Positions 6,939 through 13,621 of a stretch of 29,976 bases of DNA are shown here, one piece after another. A model generated the notes under the pieces. The model was not told the DNA's origin and did no database searches. It was given only the letters and a program-made list of their open reading frames with translations. The DNA is from a virus, in IMG/VR virus record IMGVR_UViG_3300050014_000204, positions 1 to 29,976 of that record; one strand, 5' to 3'. Position numbers and translations under genes: made by a program. Position 1 is the stretch's first letter, and every line of letters begins with the position of its first letter.

Positions 6939-7577
6939 GTGGAACCATATAAATCATGGGACTTTTGCAAAGAGATAGAATGTCTGGCAATGAGACGCAG
7001 TAAAGAAGTAAATCAAAGCGATGAGGCAAGAATACAATCCTGCAAAGACTGTAAGGCCTATCAGCTGCATCAATACCTAAAAGGGCATGGGCAGATATTG
7101 GAGGAAGGTAGCGACCTCGAATCCCAGCTTGCCGAGGCGCAGGCAGAGATAATAAGACTAGAAAACGAAGTAATTCCCGAGATATGCGCAAGGGCTATGG
7201 GATATGAGGAAACCAAGACGTTATTAGAGGAGGCGCAGGCAGACAATGCGGCGGTGGCGGAGGCCTATGAATCCTGCGAAGGTGTTAAAAAATATATGAC
7301 CTTACCGCCTTCATACTGGAATGAAGATTGGTCTGAAAAACGAGAGGGCGACTATTACGAGGCGGACAAAAGATACAAAAAAGCAAAAGAAGCCCTTTCC
7401 ACTCCCCACCCCGGCGCGTCCCTGCTGGCAGAACTGGAGCAGTTGCAGAAGGTTAGGGATGCGGCAGTAGCGTTACCGACGATGGATTGTTTTATTACTG
7501 GATGTTTTGATTATCACTGTGATTGTGGTTTTAAAGCATTAGGGCAGGCTCTATCCCAACCCAAAGAGGCGGAGTGA
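6939..7577 (+). CDS. Hypothetical coiled-coil protein with Cys pairs
   Basis: A 212-residue ORF starting at GTG after AAAGGAGG. Residues about 60-110 form a long Glu/Ala/Leu coiled coil (SDLESQLAEAQAEIIRLENE), with a second at about 165-185 (LLAELEQLQKVRDAAVALP). Cys pairs occur near the N-terminus (SCKDCKAYQ) and the C-terminus (CFDYHCDCGF). Proteins of this mosaic type are common among early genes of Clostridia phages, but no function is known to me. Its stop overlaps the next start. Confidence 0.65.
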   Translation: MEPYKSWDFCKEIECLAMRRSKEVNQSDEARIQSCKDCKAYQLHQYLKGHGQILEEGSDLESQLAEAQAEIIRLENEVIPEICARAMGYEETKTLLEEAQADNAAVAEAYESCEGVKKYMTLPPSYWNEDWSEKREGDYYEADKRYKKAKEALSTPHPGASLLAELEQLQKVRDAAVALPTMDCFITGCFDYHCDCGFKALGQALSQPKEAE

Positions 7578-7843
7578 TGGCCCAGATTATCAAAACCAAA
7601 ACCACTGTATATAACGTCACGAATGTTGCAATAGATTTTGCGGTATTCGATGAACATTGGCGAAGGATACGCGGCAATTTTAAATATAAAGGTTTCGAGT
7701 GCTATGCCTGCAACAAACACTTTAAGGATGGTGAAAATATCAGCGTAATATTCACCGACCGCGGCAATAAGCTGGTCTGCAGAGAGTGCGGTCTAAAATC
7801 CAAATCTGAATTGGAGGCTGACGCCAATGCCAAATCTAGCTGA
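7577..7843 (+). CDS. Small zinc-ribbon protein
   Basis: An 88-residue protein from ATG 7577; GTG 7574, one codon earlier, is also possible. It overlaps the previous stop. A treble-clef or ribbon signature is visible: YACNKHFKDGEN and later LVCRECGLKS, i.e. two CxxC pairs (the first starting C-Y-A-C) about 25 residues apart. It probably binds one zinc. No partner or reaction is evident. It lies in a run of small overlapping accessory genes. Confidence 0.65.
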   Translation: MAQIIKTKTTVYNVTNVAIDFAVFDEHWRRIRGNFKYKGFECYACNKHFKDGENISVIFTDRGNKLVCRECGLKSKSELEADANAKSS

Positions 7844-8216
7844 AATATGCGCCCAATGCGAGGCCGCTAACGAGCGAATATTCAACGGTCTGCTGGAAGA
7901 ATTTAAAGAACTGCAAGCCGAGAATGAGCAGTTAAAGGCAAGCGAAAAATCGTTGATTGAAGGTCAAAACTCCCTAGAGAATATAAACTTTGATCTTAAA
8001 GAGCAGTTAAGGGCTCTGGAATCAAAGCCGGAGCCTATACAGACAGACCGCATCAACCACCTGGAAAACATAGCATTTATATTGGGCAATGTAGCAAAGT
8101 TATGGGCGGTTAGGTGGGATACCTTGCCCGGATGGGGACGCGAGTTGATTAACGCTTACGACAAGCTACAAGGCCAGAAGCGCGACCAGGTGACCGGGGA
8201 GATTGTGAGCGAGTAA
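7827..8216 (+). CDS. Hypothetical coiled-coil protein
   Basis: A 129-residue ORF starting at ATG 7827 inside the previous gene (17-base overlap). Residues 20-70 are a strong coiled coil (LLEEFKELQAENEQLKASEK and following), and the C-terminal part is aromatic and compact (LWAVRWDTLPGWGRELINAY). A CAQCEAAN pair sits near the N-terminus. No family is recognised. Confidence 0.6.
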   Translation: MPNLAEICAQCEAANERIFNGLLEEFKELQAENEQLKASEKSLIEGQNSLENINFDLKEQLRALESKPEPIQTDRINHLENIAFILGNVAKLWAVRWDTLPGWGRELINAYDKLQGQKRDQVTGEIVSE

Positions 8217-8229
8217 GGAGCCACTATCA

Positions 8230-8415
8230 ATGTATGAAGCCAGAATATTTTACAAAGACGGTCGTCAAAACATTGTCGAGGCGAACACCCTAGAGATGCT
8301 AAAAAGCAAATGCGCTGACTATATTAGCAGTTTAGGCGTTTATAGCATAGTGGTGGTAAAAATCGAGAGCATAGGATATTTCAAAAGCGATATTGTAAAA
8401 ATGCCATTGCTTTAG
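8230..8415 (+). CDS. Hypothetical small protein
   Basis: A 61-residue ORF whose ATG follows TAAGGAG by 9 bases. Its composition suggests a small alpha/beta fold (ARIFYKDGRQNIVEANTLEM, then VYSIVVVKIESIG). No cysteine cluster or membrane segment. No family is recognised, but the ribosome site and tight spacing to its neighbour support it as real. Confidence 0.6.
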   Translation: MYEARIFYKDGRQNIVEANTLEMLKSKCADYISSLGVYSIVVVKIESIGYFKSDIVKMPLL

Positions 8416-8458
8416 TTTTTTCGCAAGGTGTTCAGGGAGATTGAAGGGAGAGGAAAGA

Positions 8459-9130
8459 ATGAAAAAGTATGAATTAACCACAATTTTCAAGATCCATCTA
8501 GGCATAAAACTGTATCAGATAAAAGCCCTGGTGGCATTCGGAAGCATAGAAGCCGGAGATCTCGGTGGATATATAGAAAAAGAAGAAAACCTTAACCAAT
8601 TTGGCGATGCTTGGGTGTATGGCGCTGCTCAGGTGTATGGCGCTGCTCAGGTGTCTGGCGATGCTTGGGTGTATGACGCTGCTCAGGTGTATGGCGCTGC
8701 TCAGGTGTATGGCGCTGCTCAGGTGTATGGCGATGCTCAGGTGTATGACGCTGCTCAGGTGTCTGGCGCTGCTCGGGTGTCTGGCGCTGCTCAGGTGTCT
8801 GGCGCTGCTCAGGTGTCTGGCGCTGCTCGGGTGTCTGGCGCTGCTCGGGTGTCTGGCAATGCTTGGGTGTCTGACGATGCTCAGGTGTATGGCGATGCTC
8901 ATGTGTTGAAAAGTACTCATCTCCTACAAATCGGTGCCATTGGTTCCCGCAATGGTTTTACTACCTTCTTTAGGTCAAAAACAAACGAAATATTAGTTTC
9001 CTGCGGTTGCTTTTTAGGAACTATAGCTGAATTTCAAGTCGCTGTTACTAAAAGCCATGCTGGCACTAAGTACGAAAAAACCTACTTCGCAGCCATCGAA
9101 CTGGCTAAGTTGCAGATCGAACTGGGTTAA
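8459..9130 (+). CDS. Hexapeptide-repeat (left-handed beta-helix) phage protein
   Basis: A 223-residue protein from ATG 8459, preceded by GGGAGAGGAAAG; an upstream TTG at 8441 is unlikely. Residues 49-149 are 17 tandem six-residue units of the type G-A-A-Q-V-Y/S, the spacing expected for coils of a left-handed beta-helix like that of hexapeptide-repeat proteins. An N-terminal cap contains GDLGGYIEKEENL. A conserved C-terminal domain follows (LLQIGAIGSRNGFTTFFRSK, then VSCGCFLGTIAEF). Similar proteins recur in Firmicute phages and have no proven activity. No transferase histidine is apparent, so an enzyme is not claimed. Confidence 0.75.
   Translation: MKKYELTTIFKIHLGIKLYQIKALVAFGSIEAGDLGGYIEKEENLNQFGDAWVYGAAQVYGAAQVSGDAWVYDAAQVYGAAQVYGAAQVYGDAQVYDAAQVSGAARVSGAAQVSGAAQVSGAARVSGAARVSGNAWVSDDAQVYGDAHVLKSTHLLQIGAIGSRNGFTTFFRSKTNEILVSCGCFLGTIAEFQVAVTKSHAGTKYEKTYFAAIELAKLQIELG
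8603..8905 (+). repeat. 18-bp in-frame tandem repeat, 17 units
   Basis: The unit GGCGCTGCTCAGGTGTAT recurs at 18-base steps from 8603 to 8905 with point variants (GCT/GAT, CAG/CGG/TGG, TAT/TCT). The period is a multiple of three, so copy-number change keeps the reading frame. Neighbouring units are often identical, which suggests recent duplication. Confidence 0.9.
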
Positions 9131-9138
9131 TTTTTTTA

Positions 9139-9169
9139 CCCATCAGGGGAAGAATTTTCCTCTGGTGGG
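9139..9169 (+). other. 13-bp RNA stem-loop after the hexapeptide-repeat gene
   Basis: Arms 9139-9151 and 9157-9169 pair over all 13 positions around a 5-base loop (GAATT), counting one U-G and one G-U pair. Those wobbles pair only in rightward RNA, so the structure belongs to the plus-strand transcript. No U-run follows, so it is not a standard intrinsic terminator. It may stabilise or process the mRNA. Confidence 0.55.
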
Positions 9170-9273
9170 CGATTGAACCCATTACCCCAATATAGCATAC
9201 GCAAAGGACTTATTCTATACCTATTTTTTTGATTATCAGCGGGAAATTATTCTATTTGAGGGAGGTTAGACCA

Positions 9274-9744
9274 GTGAGCAAACTACTGACCGTCATCCCA
9301 ATTTCGCTAAGAGAAGCTAATGATTTTGTATCTACATATCATCGGCATAGTGACAGAACATCACGGGATGGCGGTAAGTTCGCAATAGGGGCGACAACCG
9401 GAGAGCAGTTGGTAGGAGTAGGAATAGTGGGTAGACCAATTGCGAGGCTATTAAATGACAATTATACTGCCGAGGTTTTGAGAACTTGCACATCACCTGA
9501 TGCACCTAAAGGAGCGGTATCTTTTCTTTATTCAAACTGCTGGCGAATATGCCAAGCAATGGGTTACAGGAAGTTAATCACTTATACCTTACAGTCGGAA
9601 TCAGGTGCAAGCCTCAGGGGAGCTGGGTGGAAAATCGTAGGAGAAACAAAACCAGGGGGATGGAGCAGAGAGGGCCGCGAAAGAGAATGGAAATCTATTT
9701 ACGACCAACCCAAGTTTAGATGGGAGAGGGAGGAAAAATTATGA
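9274..9744 (+). CDS. XF1762-family protein (GNAT-like fold)
   Basis: A 156-residue protein matching the phage XF1762 family. It shows STYHRHSDRT (H23, H25), FAIGATTGEQLVGVGIVGRP, EVLRTCTSPDAPKGAVSFLY, GYRKLITYTLQSESGASLRG, and AGWKI with W-S-R-E-G-R-E-R near the end. The family has an acetyltransferase-like appearance, but its substrate is unknown. GTG 9274 is chosen because GGGAGG lies 8 bases upstream; the longer frame from 9229 lacks a good site. It overlaps the next gene by four bases. Confidence 0.8.
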   Translation: MSKLLTVIPISLREANDFVSTYHRHSDRTSRDGGKFAIGATTGEQLVGVGIVGRPIARLLNDNYTAEVLRTCTSPDAPKGAVSFLYSNCWRICQAMGYRKLITYTLQSESGASLRGAGWKIVGETKPGGWSREGREREWKSIYDQPKFRWEREEKL

Positions 9745-9959
9745 GACTACAACCATTAAACGGCAACCGTTTCTCCCAATGGGAGATCGAAGAAATGACA
9801 TACGACCGCGCGCACGGCTATAAAATCAGCGCATTGCCGCTTAAAACAGCGCAGGCGAAGCGCATCAACTGGCGGTATAACATTGCCCTGTTTATAGCTA
9901 TTGCATTGTTCCTGGTCACGCTAATTGTGACAGGGAATCTGCTGGAAAGGTTGGTGTGA
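9741..9959 (+). CDS. Small single-pass membrane protein
   Basis: A 72-residue ORF starting at ATG 9741, overlapping the previous stop (ATGA). The N-terminal 45 residues are polar and basic. Residues 48-68 form one clear membrane helix (YNIALFIAIALFLVTLIVTG). It probably sits in the host membrane with its N-terminus inside. No family is recognised. The neighbour at 9959 also has membrane segments, so the two may act together. Confidence 0.65.
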   Translation: MRLQPLNGNRFSQWEIEEMTYDRAHGYKISALPLKTAQAKRINWRYNIALFIAIALFLVTLIVTGNLLERLV

Positions 9960-10234
9960 TGATGACCTGCTACGATTGCCCTAAATATCGGTATAAATTT
10001 GAGTGGTGCGATAAATATAACACGTCTATGCACCCAGATGATTGCTGCCACAAACCTGAGAGCATTTTAGACAAGCCGGTACCACCCTGGATGGAATATG
10101 CCATTGTCGCCAGCGGATTGTTTGTATTCTTCAGCGCCGCAGCGTATTTTGTTGACCTTGAGTTATTGGCGCCGCTGGTGATCTTGCTGATATATCGGTG
10201 GCTTAGAGAACAGACGAGGGGTGAATCGAAATGA
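9959..10234 (+). CDS. Small membrane protein with N-terminal Cys cluster
   Basis: A 91-residue ORF overlapping the preceding stop; starts at 9956 (GTG), 9959 or 9962 (ATG) are all possible. The first 35 residues hold five cysteines (MTCYDCPKYRYKFEWCDKY and DDCCHKPE), suggesting a metal site. Two hydrophobic stretches follow: AIVASGLFVFFSAAAYFV and LELLAPLVILLIYRWL. It is probably a membrane protein with a cytoplasmic zinc finger. Function is unknown. Confidence 0.65.
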   Translation: MMTCYDCPKYRYKFEWCDKYNTSMHPDDCCHKPESILDKPVPPWMEYAIVASGLFVFFSAAAYFVDLELLAPLVILLIYRWLREQTRGESK

Positions 10235-10575
10235 AAACCATATACACACACCGCATGGAACTATATCAGCAAGGTCTGAGTGATAGCCGGATAGCAGAGG
10301 CCGTGGGAGTTAATCGGCAAAAAATAACGAGCTGGCGCTGGTACTGGGAGCTGCCCAACAGATGGGAGCGTCCGGAACATATAGGCGTTCGTCCCAAAAA
10401 TTCTGCAGGTTGCCCCATGGAGCAGGCACTCACGCCGGAGCAGGCCGATGTAATGCGGGTGTTTCTAAGCGATTTGGTCAAGGCCGCAGATGCCTGCAGG
10501 GGGCGCAAGGACGTGATGGGATTCATGCGCGAGTGGGCGGCGCTAAATTCGGAGGGAAAGAGGGTTGCAGGGTGA
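10231..10575 (+). CDS. Helix-turn-helix protein of unknown role
   Basis: A 114-residue protein whose ATG overlaps the previous gene by 4 bases. Residues 3-35 look like a resolvase-type HTH (RMELYQQGLSDSRIAEAVGV followed by NRQKITSWRWYW). The rest is helical and polar. Such single-HTH proteins occur next to methyltransferases and in small terminase subunits. Here the terminase lies far downstream, so I read it as a DNA-binding accessory protein. It overlaps the methyltransferase start by 4 bases (GTGA). Confidence 0.65.
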   Translation: MKTIYTHRMELYQQGLSDSRIAEAVGVNRQKITSWRWYWELPNRWERPEHIGVRPKNSAGCPMEQALTPEQADVMRVFLSDLVKAADACRGRKDVMGFMREWAALNSEGKRVAG

Positions 10576-11363
10576 ACCTATACAATGACCATTTCCAAAA
10601 TTATAAACGCTACAACATTCCCAAGGCCCAGCTAATCATAGCCGATATACCGTTCAATCTTGGTAAAAATGCCTACGCATCTAATCCCGCATGGTACAAA
10701 GACGGCGACAATCAAAACGGCGAAAGCGAATTGGCGGGCAAATCATTCTTTGACACAGACAATGATTTTCGGGTCGCTGAGTTCATGCACTTTGTAAATA
10801 CCATGCTCAAGAAAGAACCGAAGGAAAAGGGACAAGCGGGTTGTATGTTAGTCTTTTGCGAATTTGAACAGCAGTTTTTGCTTATAGAACAAGGTAAAAA
10901 ATATGGGTTTCCTAATTATATCAACCTTGTTTTCCGGAAGAATTATTCGGCCCAGGTTCTCAAGGCCAATATGCGAATAGTCGGCAACTGTGAATATGCC
11001 CTGGTGTTATATCGGGACAAGCTGCCCAAGTTTAATAATCACGGAAAAATGGTTTTCAACTGCATGGAATACGAGCGGGACAATATAACTCCTAAAATCC
11101 ACCCTACTCAGAAAAGTATCCATGTTTTAAAAAATCTCATTGAAATATTTACGGACGTTGGAGATGTTGTTGTTGACCCGGTTGCTGGTAGCGGAACCAC
11201 ATTAGTTGCCGCTGAAATGCTAGGCCGTAAATCTTTTGGTTTTGAGATTAAAAAGAATTTCGTTAAAGACTTCAATGACTATATGGTTCCCCTCGCCGCC
11301 CCAATACAGGCTATAACAAATAGTGTTATGCCTAATCTTTGGGAAGGGACTCAGGTATTATGA
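10572..11363 (+). CDS. Phage DNA methyltransferase (beta-type motif order)
   Basis: A 263-residue S-adenosylmethionine-dependent DNA methyltransferase. The catalytic motif comes first, as DIPFNLG at residues 25-31, and the cofactor motif comes late, as DPVAGSGTTLVAAEMLG at 202-218, preceded by HPTQKS. This is the order of beta-class N6-adenine or N4-cytosine enzymes. The catalytic motif is DIPF instead of DPPY/SPPY; I recall related phage enzymes with DIPY. No restriction partner is adjacent, so protection from host restriction or a regulatory role is more likely than a full R-M system. GTG 10572 follows AGAGGG; the frame upstream overlaps the HTH gene and is not used. Confidence 0.85.
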   Translation: MNLYNDHFQNYKRYNIPKAQLIIADIPFNLGKNAYASNPAWYKDGDNQNGESELAGKSFFDTDNDFRVAEFMHFVNTMLKKEPKEKGQAGCMLVFCEFEQQFLLIEQGKKYGFPNYINLVFRKNYSAQVLKANMRIVGNCEYALVLYRDKLPKFNNHGKMVFNCMEYERDNITPKIHPTQKSIHVLKNLIEIFTDVGDVVVDPVAGSGTTLVAAEMLGRKSFGFEIKKNFVKDFNDYMVPLAAPIQAITNSVMPNLWEGTQVL

Positions 11364-11566
11364 ACGGCAAGATTTGTGGCCGCTGCCACTTCTGGCAGCC
11401 GGGCATACGCAAAACAATCGGCAGCATAACGCACACTACCCACGACCCGCGCTGCGCCCTACTGGACAAGGTGCGCTATGCGGAGGACAGGCCGTATTCG
11501 TTTTGCTGGATGCAGGCGAGCGATGAGCAGATAGGGAGTAGGGTTAAGGCGGGGGAGCTGCCATAA
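11360..11566 (+). CDS. Small Cys-containing protein
   Basis: A 68-residue ORF whose ATG at 11360 overlaps the methyltransferase stop. It carries CGRCHFW near the start and further Cys at PRCALLD and SFCWMQ, a pattern suggestive of a single zinc site. No named family is recognised. The overlap implies co-translation with the methyltransferase, but no functional link is known. Confidence 0.6.
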   Translation: MNGKICGRCHFWQPGIRKTIGSITHTTHDPRCALLDKVRYAEDRPYSFCWMQASDEQIGSRVKAGELP

Positions 11567-11656
11567 CAATAGCCACTTCTGCCCGTGGTCGCGAACTCGG
11601 GCGGTTGATATAAACAATGTTGTGACAGGACTGAATATCAAAAGGAGGATTTATTG

Positions 11657-12016
11657 ATGGAGAAATTAAGTTTTTCTACCTTGGCGGGTGGAGGCGTAGA
11701 AGAAAAGTTGCAATACGCATTGGATGAAGTCGCAGCAAATATCGCTGACCCTAACACCGATGCTAAGAAAACAAGAAAAGTAACCCTGACCCTAACCATG
11801 AAACCCAATGAACAGCGGACAATTGCCAATTTAGATGTAGACGTGAAAACCAGTCTGGCTCAACCCATACCTATCAGTACGACGCTGATGATTGACCGAG
11901 ACGAAAAAGGCAAGATAGTGGCTGCGGAGATACCTTACGGAAAAGACCCCAATCAGGGTGTTATTGATTATGAGACCGGCGAGGTTATTAACCTCAGAGA
12001 GAGGAGCGCGAAATAA
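11657..12016 (+). CDS. Phage 'replication terminator protein' family member
   Basis: A 119-residue protein with the family pattern LAGGGVEEKLQYALDEVAAN, then IADPNTDAKKTRKVTLTLTM, then DVKTSLAQPIPISTTLMID. Homologues in Firmicute phages are usually named 'replication terminator protein', but I know of no experiment behind this and see no DNA-binding motif. The sequence looks beta-rich with a conserved loop around TDAKKTRK. ATG 11657 lies 8 bases after AAAGGAGG. It overlaps the DUF2303-like gene by one base, a pairing common in these phages. Confidence 0.75.
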   Translation: MEKLSFSTLAGGGVEEKLQYALDEVAANIADPNTDAKKTRKVTLTLTMKPNEQRTIANLDVDVKTSLAQPIPISTTLMIDRDEKGKIVAAEIPYGKDPNQGVIDYETGEVINLRERSAK

Positions 12017-12741
12017 TGATAAAAGAAGCACTGGAATATTTAGTTGAGTTAGGGGTAGATATGGACCCTATAGTTTTCGTTGACGAAAAACCATATTCGT
12101 TGAAAACACTTAATCCCGTCAAAGAAATTGGCCCATCTGCCATGGAGTTTAATTTCCTGGACTCGTTAATAACATATGTAAAAGAAAATATTGATAATTT
12201 ACGCCCTGATAATCACCTAATTATCGAAATTATAAATCCGACTAAAACTTCCCTTCACACAGAACTCATTGGCAAGTTTAATCAGCGCTTTACACCGATT
12301 AATTGTACTGCTCTATTAGAACCATTTCCTTACGGGCGCTTCATTTCTCCTGAAGAATTTGTCATCATGGCACAGTCTCGGTTCGTTGAAACTGAAGATC
12401 TGGCAAAAATCCGGGCCATTGCTGGAAATGTTAGAGGTGAAGAAGTTATTCAATTTTCCGACGATGGCGTGAGTCAGCAAGTAACGGCCAAAAGCGGTGT
12501 AGCTAGAGTTGCCGATATTGTTTTACCACCTCGGGTTAAACTTTCCCCGTATCGCACTTTTATCGAAATAGATCAGCCGGAAAGCGAATTTGTTTTCCGC
12601 GCCAAGAAGTCAGACGGTTTACCGCTATTCGCCCTGTTTGAAGCTGATGGCGGCGCGTGGAGAATCGAAGCCATGAAGCGCATTAAGATGTTCTTAGAAG
12701 CCTCTCTGAAGGATATTGAAAATGTCGTAGTTCTTGGGTAA
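12016..12741 (+). CDS. DUF2303-like phage protein
   Basis: A 241-residue protein resembling the DUF2303 (YfdQ) group. Recognisable are FNQRFTPINCTALLEPFPYG, the internal GVSQQVTAKSGVARV, LSPYRTFIEIDQPESEFVFR and LFEADGGAWRIEAMKRIK. No catalytic motif is evident; members are often encoded near replication genes. It directly follows the 'replication terminator' gene with an overlapping start. A GC hairpin (GGGGAG and CTCCCC around 12754-12778) lies downstream, without a U-run. Confidence 0.7.
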   Translation: MIKEALEYLVELGVDMDPIVFVDEKPYSLKTLNPVKEIGPSAMEFNFLDSLITYVKENIDNLRPDNHLIIEIINPTKTSLHTELIGKFNQRFTPINCTALLEPFPYGRFISPEEFVIMAQSRFVETEDLAKIRAIAGNVRGEEVIQFSDDGVSQQVTAKSGVARVADIVLPPRVKLSPYRTFIEIDQPESEFVFRAKKSDGLPLFALFEADGGAWRIEAMKRIKMFLEASLKDIENVVVLG

Positions 12742-12812
12742 TCACTTATGCAGGGGAGTTCCTTTATGGGGCTCCCCAATAGGCATTGGACAAGAGGGGA
12801 GTAGAGGGGAGG

Positions 12813-12962
12813 TTAGTTCCCTCCCCCGTTATCGCGGACGTAATCTTGCAGGAGCTTGACCACCAGGGAATTAAAAGACCTGGCATCATTAGAAGCTATT
12901 TTCTTTGCTTTATTGTACAGTTCCTTATCTAGTGAAAGAGTCGTTTTTAACTTCTCGGGCAT
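12813..12962 (-). CDS. Arc-type ribbon-helix-helix protein, leftward
   Basis: A 49-residue protein: an N-terminal strand (LKTTLSLDKELYNKAKKIA) followed by RSFNSLVVKLLQDYVRD, the ribbon-helix-helix pattern of Arc/MetJ/CopG DNA-binding dimers. ATG 12962 is preceded by GGAGGTG on its strand; a longer frame to 13010 would start in the promoter. It is transcribed against all its neighbours from its own strong promoter. It probably represses itself and perhaps the rightward promoter at 13030 that faces it. Confidence 0.8.
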   Translation of the reverse strand: MPEKLKTTLSLDKELYNKAKKIASNDARSFNSLVVKLLQDYVRDNGGGN

Positions 12963-12980
12963 GTTATCACCTCCATTAAT

Positions 12981-13010
12981 ATTATATACCCTTGGTGCGG
13001 TTTTATGCAA
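12981..13010 (-). promoter_or_regulatory. Leftward promoter TTGCAT-18-TATAAT
   Basis: On the minus strand TTGCAT (13010-13005) and a perfect TATAAT (12986-12981) are 18 bases apart, just ahead of the ribosome site of the leftward Arc-type gene. It is one of the best -10 elements in the window and suggests expression independent of the phage's rightward operons, perhaps in the prophage state. Confidence 0.65.
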
Positions 13011-13029
13011 AGAAAGTGCGCTTTTAATA

Positions 13030-13058
13030 TTGTTGTGGTGGGCAAATAGTGGTAAAAT
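13030..13058 (+). promoter_or_regulatory. Rightward promoter TTGTTG-17-TAAAAT before the replication genes
   Basis: TTGTTG (13030-13035) and TAAAAT (13053-13058) with 17-base spacing lie directly upstream of the HNH, initiator and helicase genes. The promoter is back-to-back with that of the leftward Arc-type gene, only 20 bases between their -35 elements. It would restart transcription after the antisense gene. Confidence 0.55.
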
Positions 13059-13090
13059 AATAGTAGAGTAATGGGCAGGGGGTGGACAGG

Positions 13091-13612
13091 TTGAAAAAAG
13101 ACATTAATCATAAAATAGCTGAACAGATAGGGTCGTCCCCGTATTTTATAGCTACTTCTGGTATAAGAGGCTTGGGAACCGAAGAATTGTCTGAATTTAT
13201 AAAAATTGTTCGTACCAATAAAACAAACGACATCTTAGAAATGTTGTCAAAATTATATAAATACTCTCCAGATACAATTGAAATAGACAGATGTGAAATT
13301 GAGCGTAATTGTCCCGGTTATTTAGATAGTTGTACTTGCTATTTGCCAGACACAAATATCGAGGATGTATGCTGGCAACATATACAAAGAAAATTAGATA
13401 TTCAAAGGGAGAGGGGTACAGCCCAGTATCAATCATGGCGGACCAATATTTTTATTAGGGATCAATATACTTGTCAATTATGCGGTAAAATCGGGGGTCA
13501 ATTGAACGCTCACCACAAGAAATTTTGGAGTAAATATCCTGATTTAAGATTTGAGGATACAAATGGAATCACCCTTTGCGAAACTTGTCATAAAAAAGAA
13601 CACAAGAAATAG
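13091..13612 (+). CDS. HNH endonuclease
   Basis: A protein of about 173 residues with a C-terminal HNH nuclease: CQLCG (C128, C131), AHHKKFW (H141, H142), then ITLCETCHKKEH (C163, C166, H167, H171). All zinc ligands and the catalytic His look intact. The N-terminal 100 residues are helical and unfamiliar and include a Cys-rich loop (CPGYLDSCTCY). TTG 13091 or GTG 13082 could be the start. It is an HNH of the free-standing type that moves between phages; position before the initiator suggests an accessory insertion, though a role in replication is not excluded. Confidence 0.8.
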   Translation: MKKDINHKIAEQIGSSPYFIATSGIRGLGTEELSEFIKIVRTNKTNDILEMLSKLYKYSPDTIEIDRCEIERNCPGYLDSCTCYLPDTNIEDVCWQHIQRKLDIQRERGTAQYQSWRTNIFIRDQYTCQLCGKIGGQLNAHHKKFWSKYPDLRFEDTNGITLCETCHKKEHKK

Positions 13613-13621
13613 GTGACGATT

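Noticed and set aside
8603-8905. Repeat array as a CRISPR
   Set aside because: Units are directly adjacent with no spacers and encode a regular hexapeptide in the frame of a normal gene.
8603-8905. Repeat gene as the variable region of a diversity-generating retroelement
   Set aside because: No reverse transcriptase or template repeat was seen in the window, and variants are simple unit copies without the adenine-directed pattern.
8498-8920. Long minus-strand open frame (140 codons) and a second plus frame (8601-8909) over the repeat gene
   Set aside because: They stay open only because the 18-bp unit is a multiple of three and lacks stops; the products are monotonous and have no ribosome site.
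10362-10571. N-terminal extension of the methyltransferase
   Set aside because: It lies wholly inside the HTH gene in another frame, and GTG 10572 has its own ribosome site and overlaps the previous stop in the usual GTGA way.
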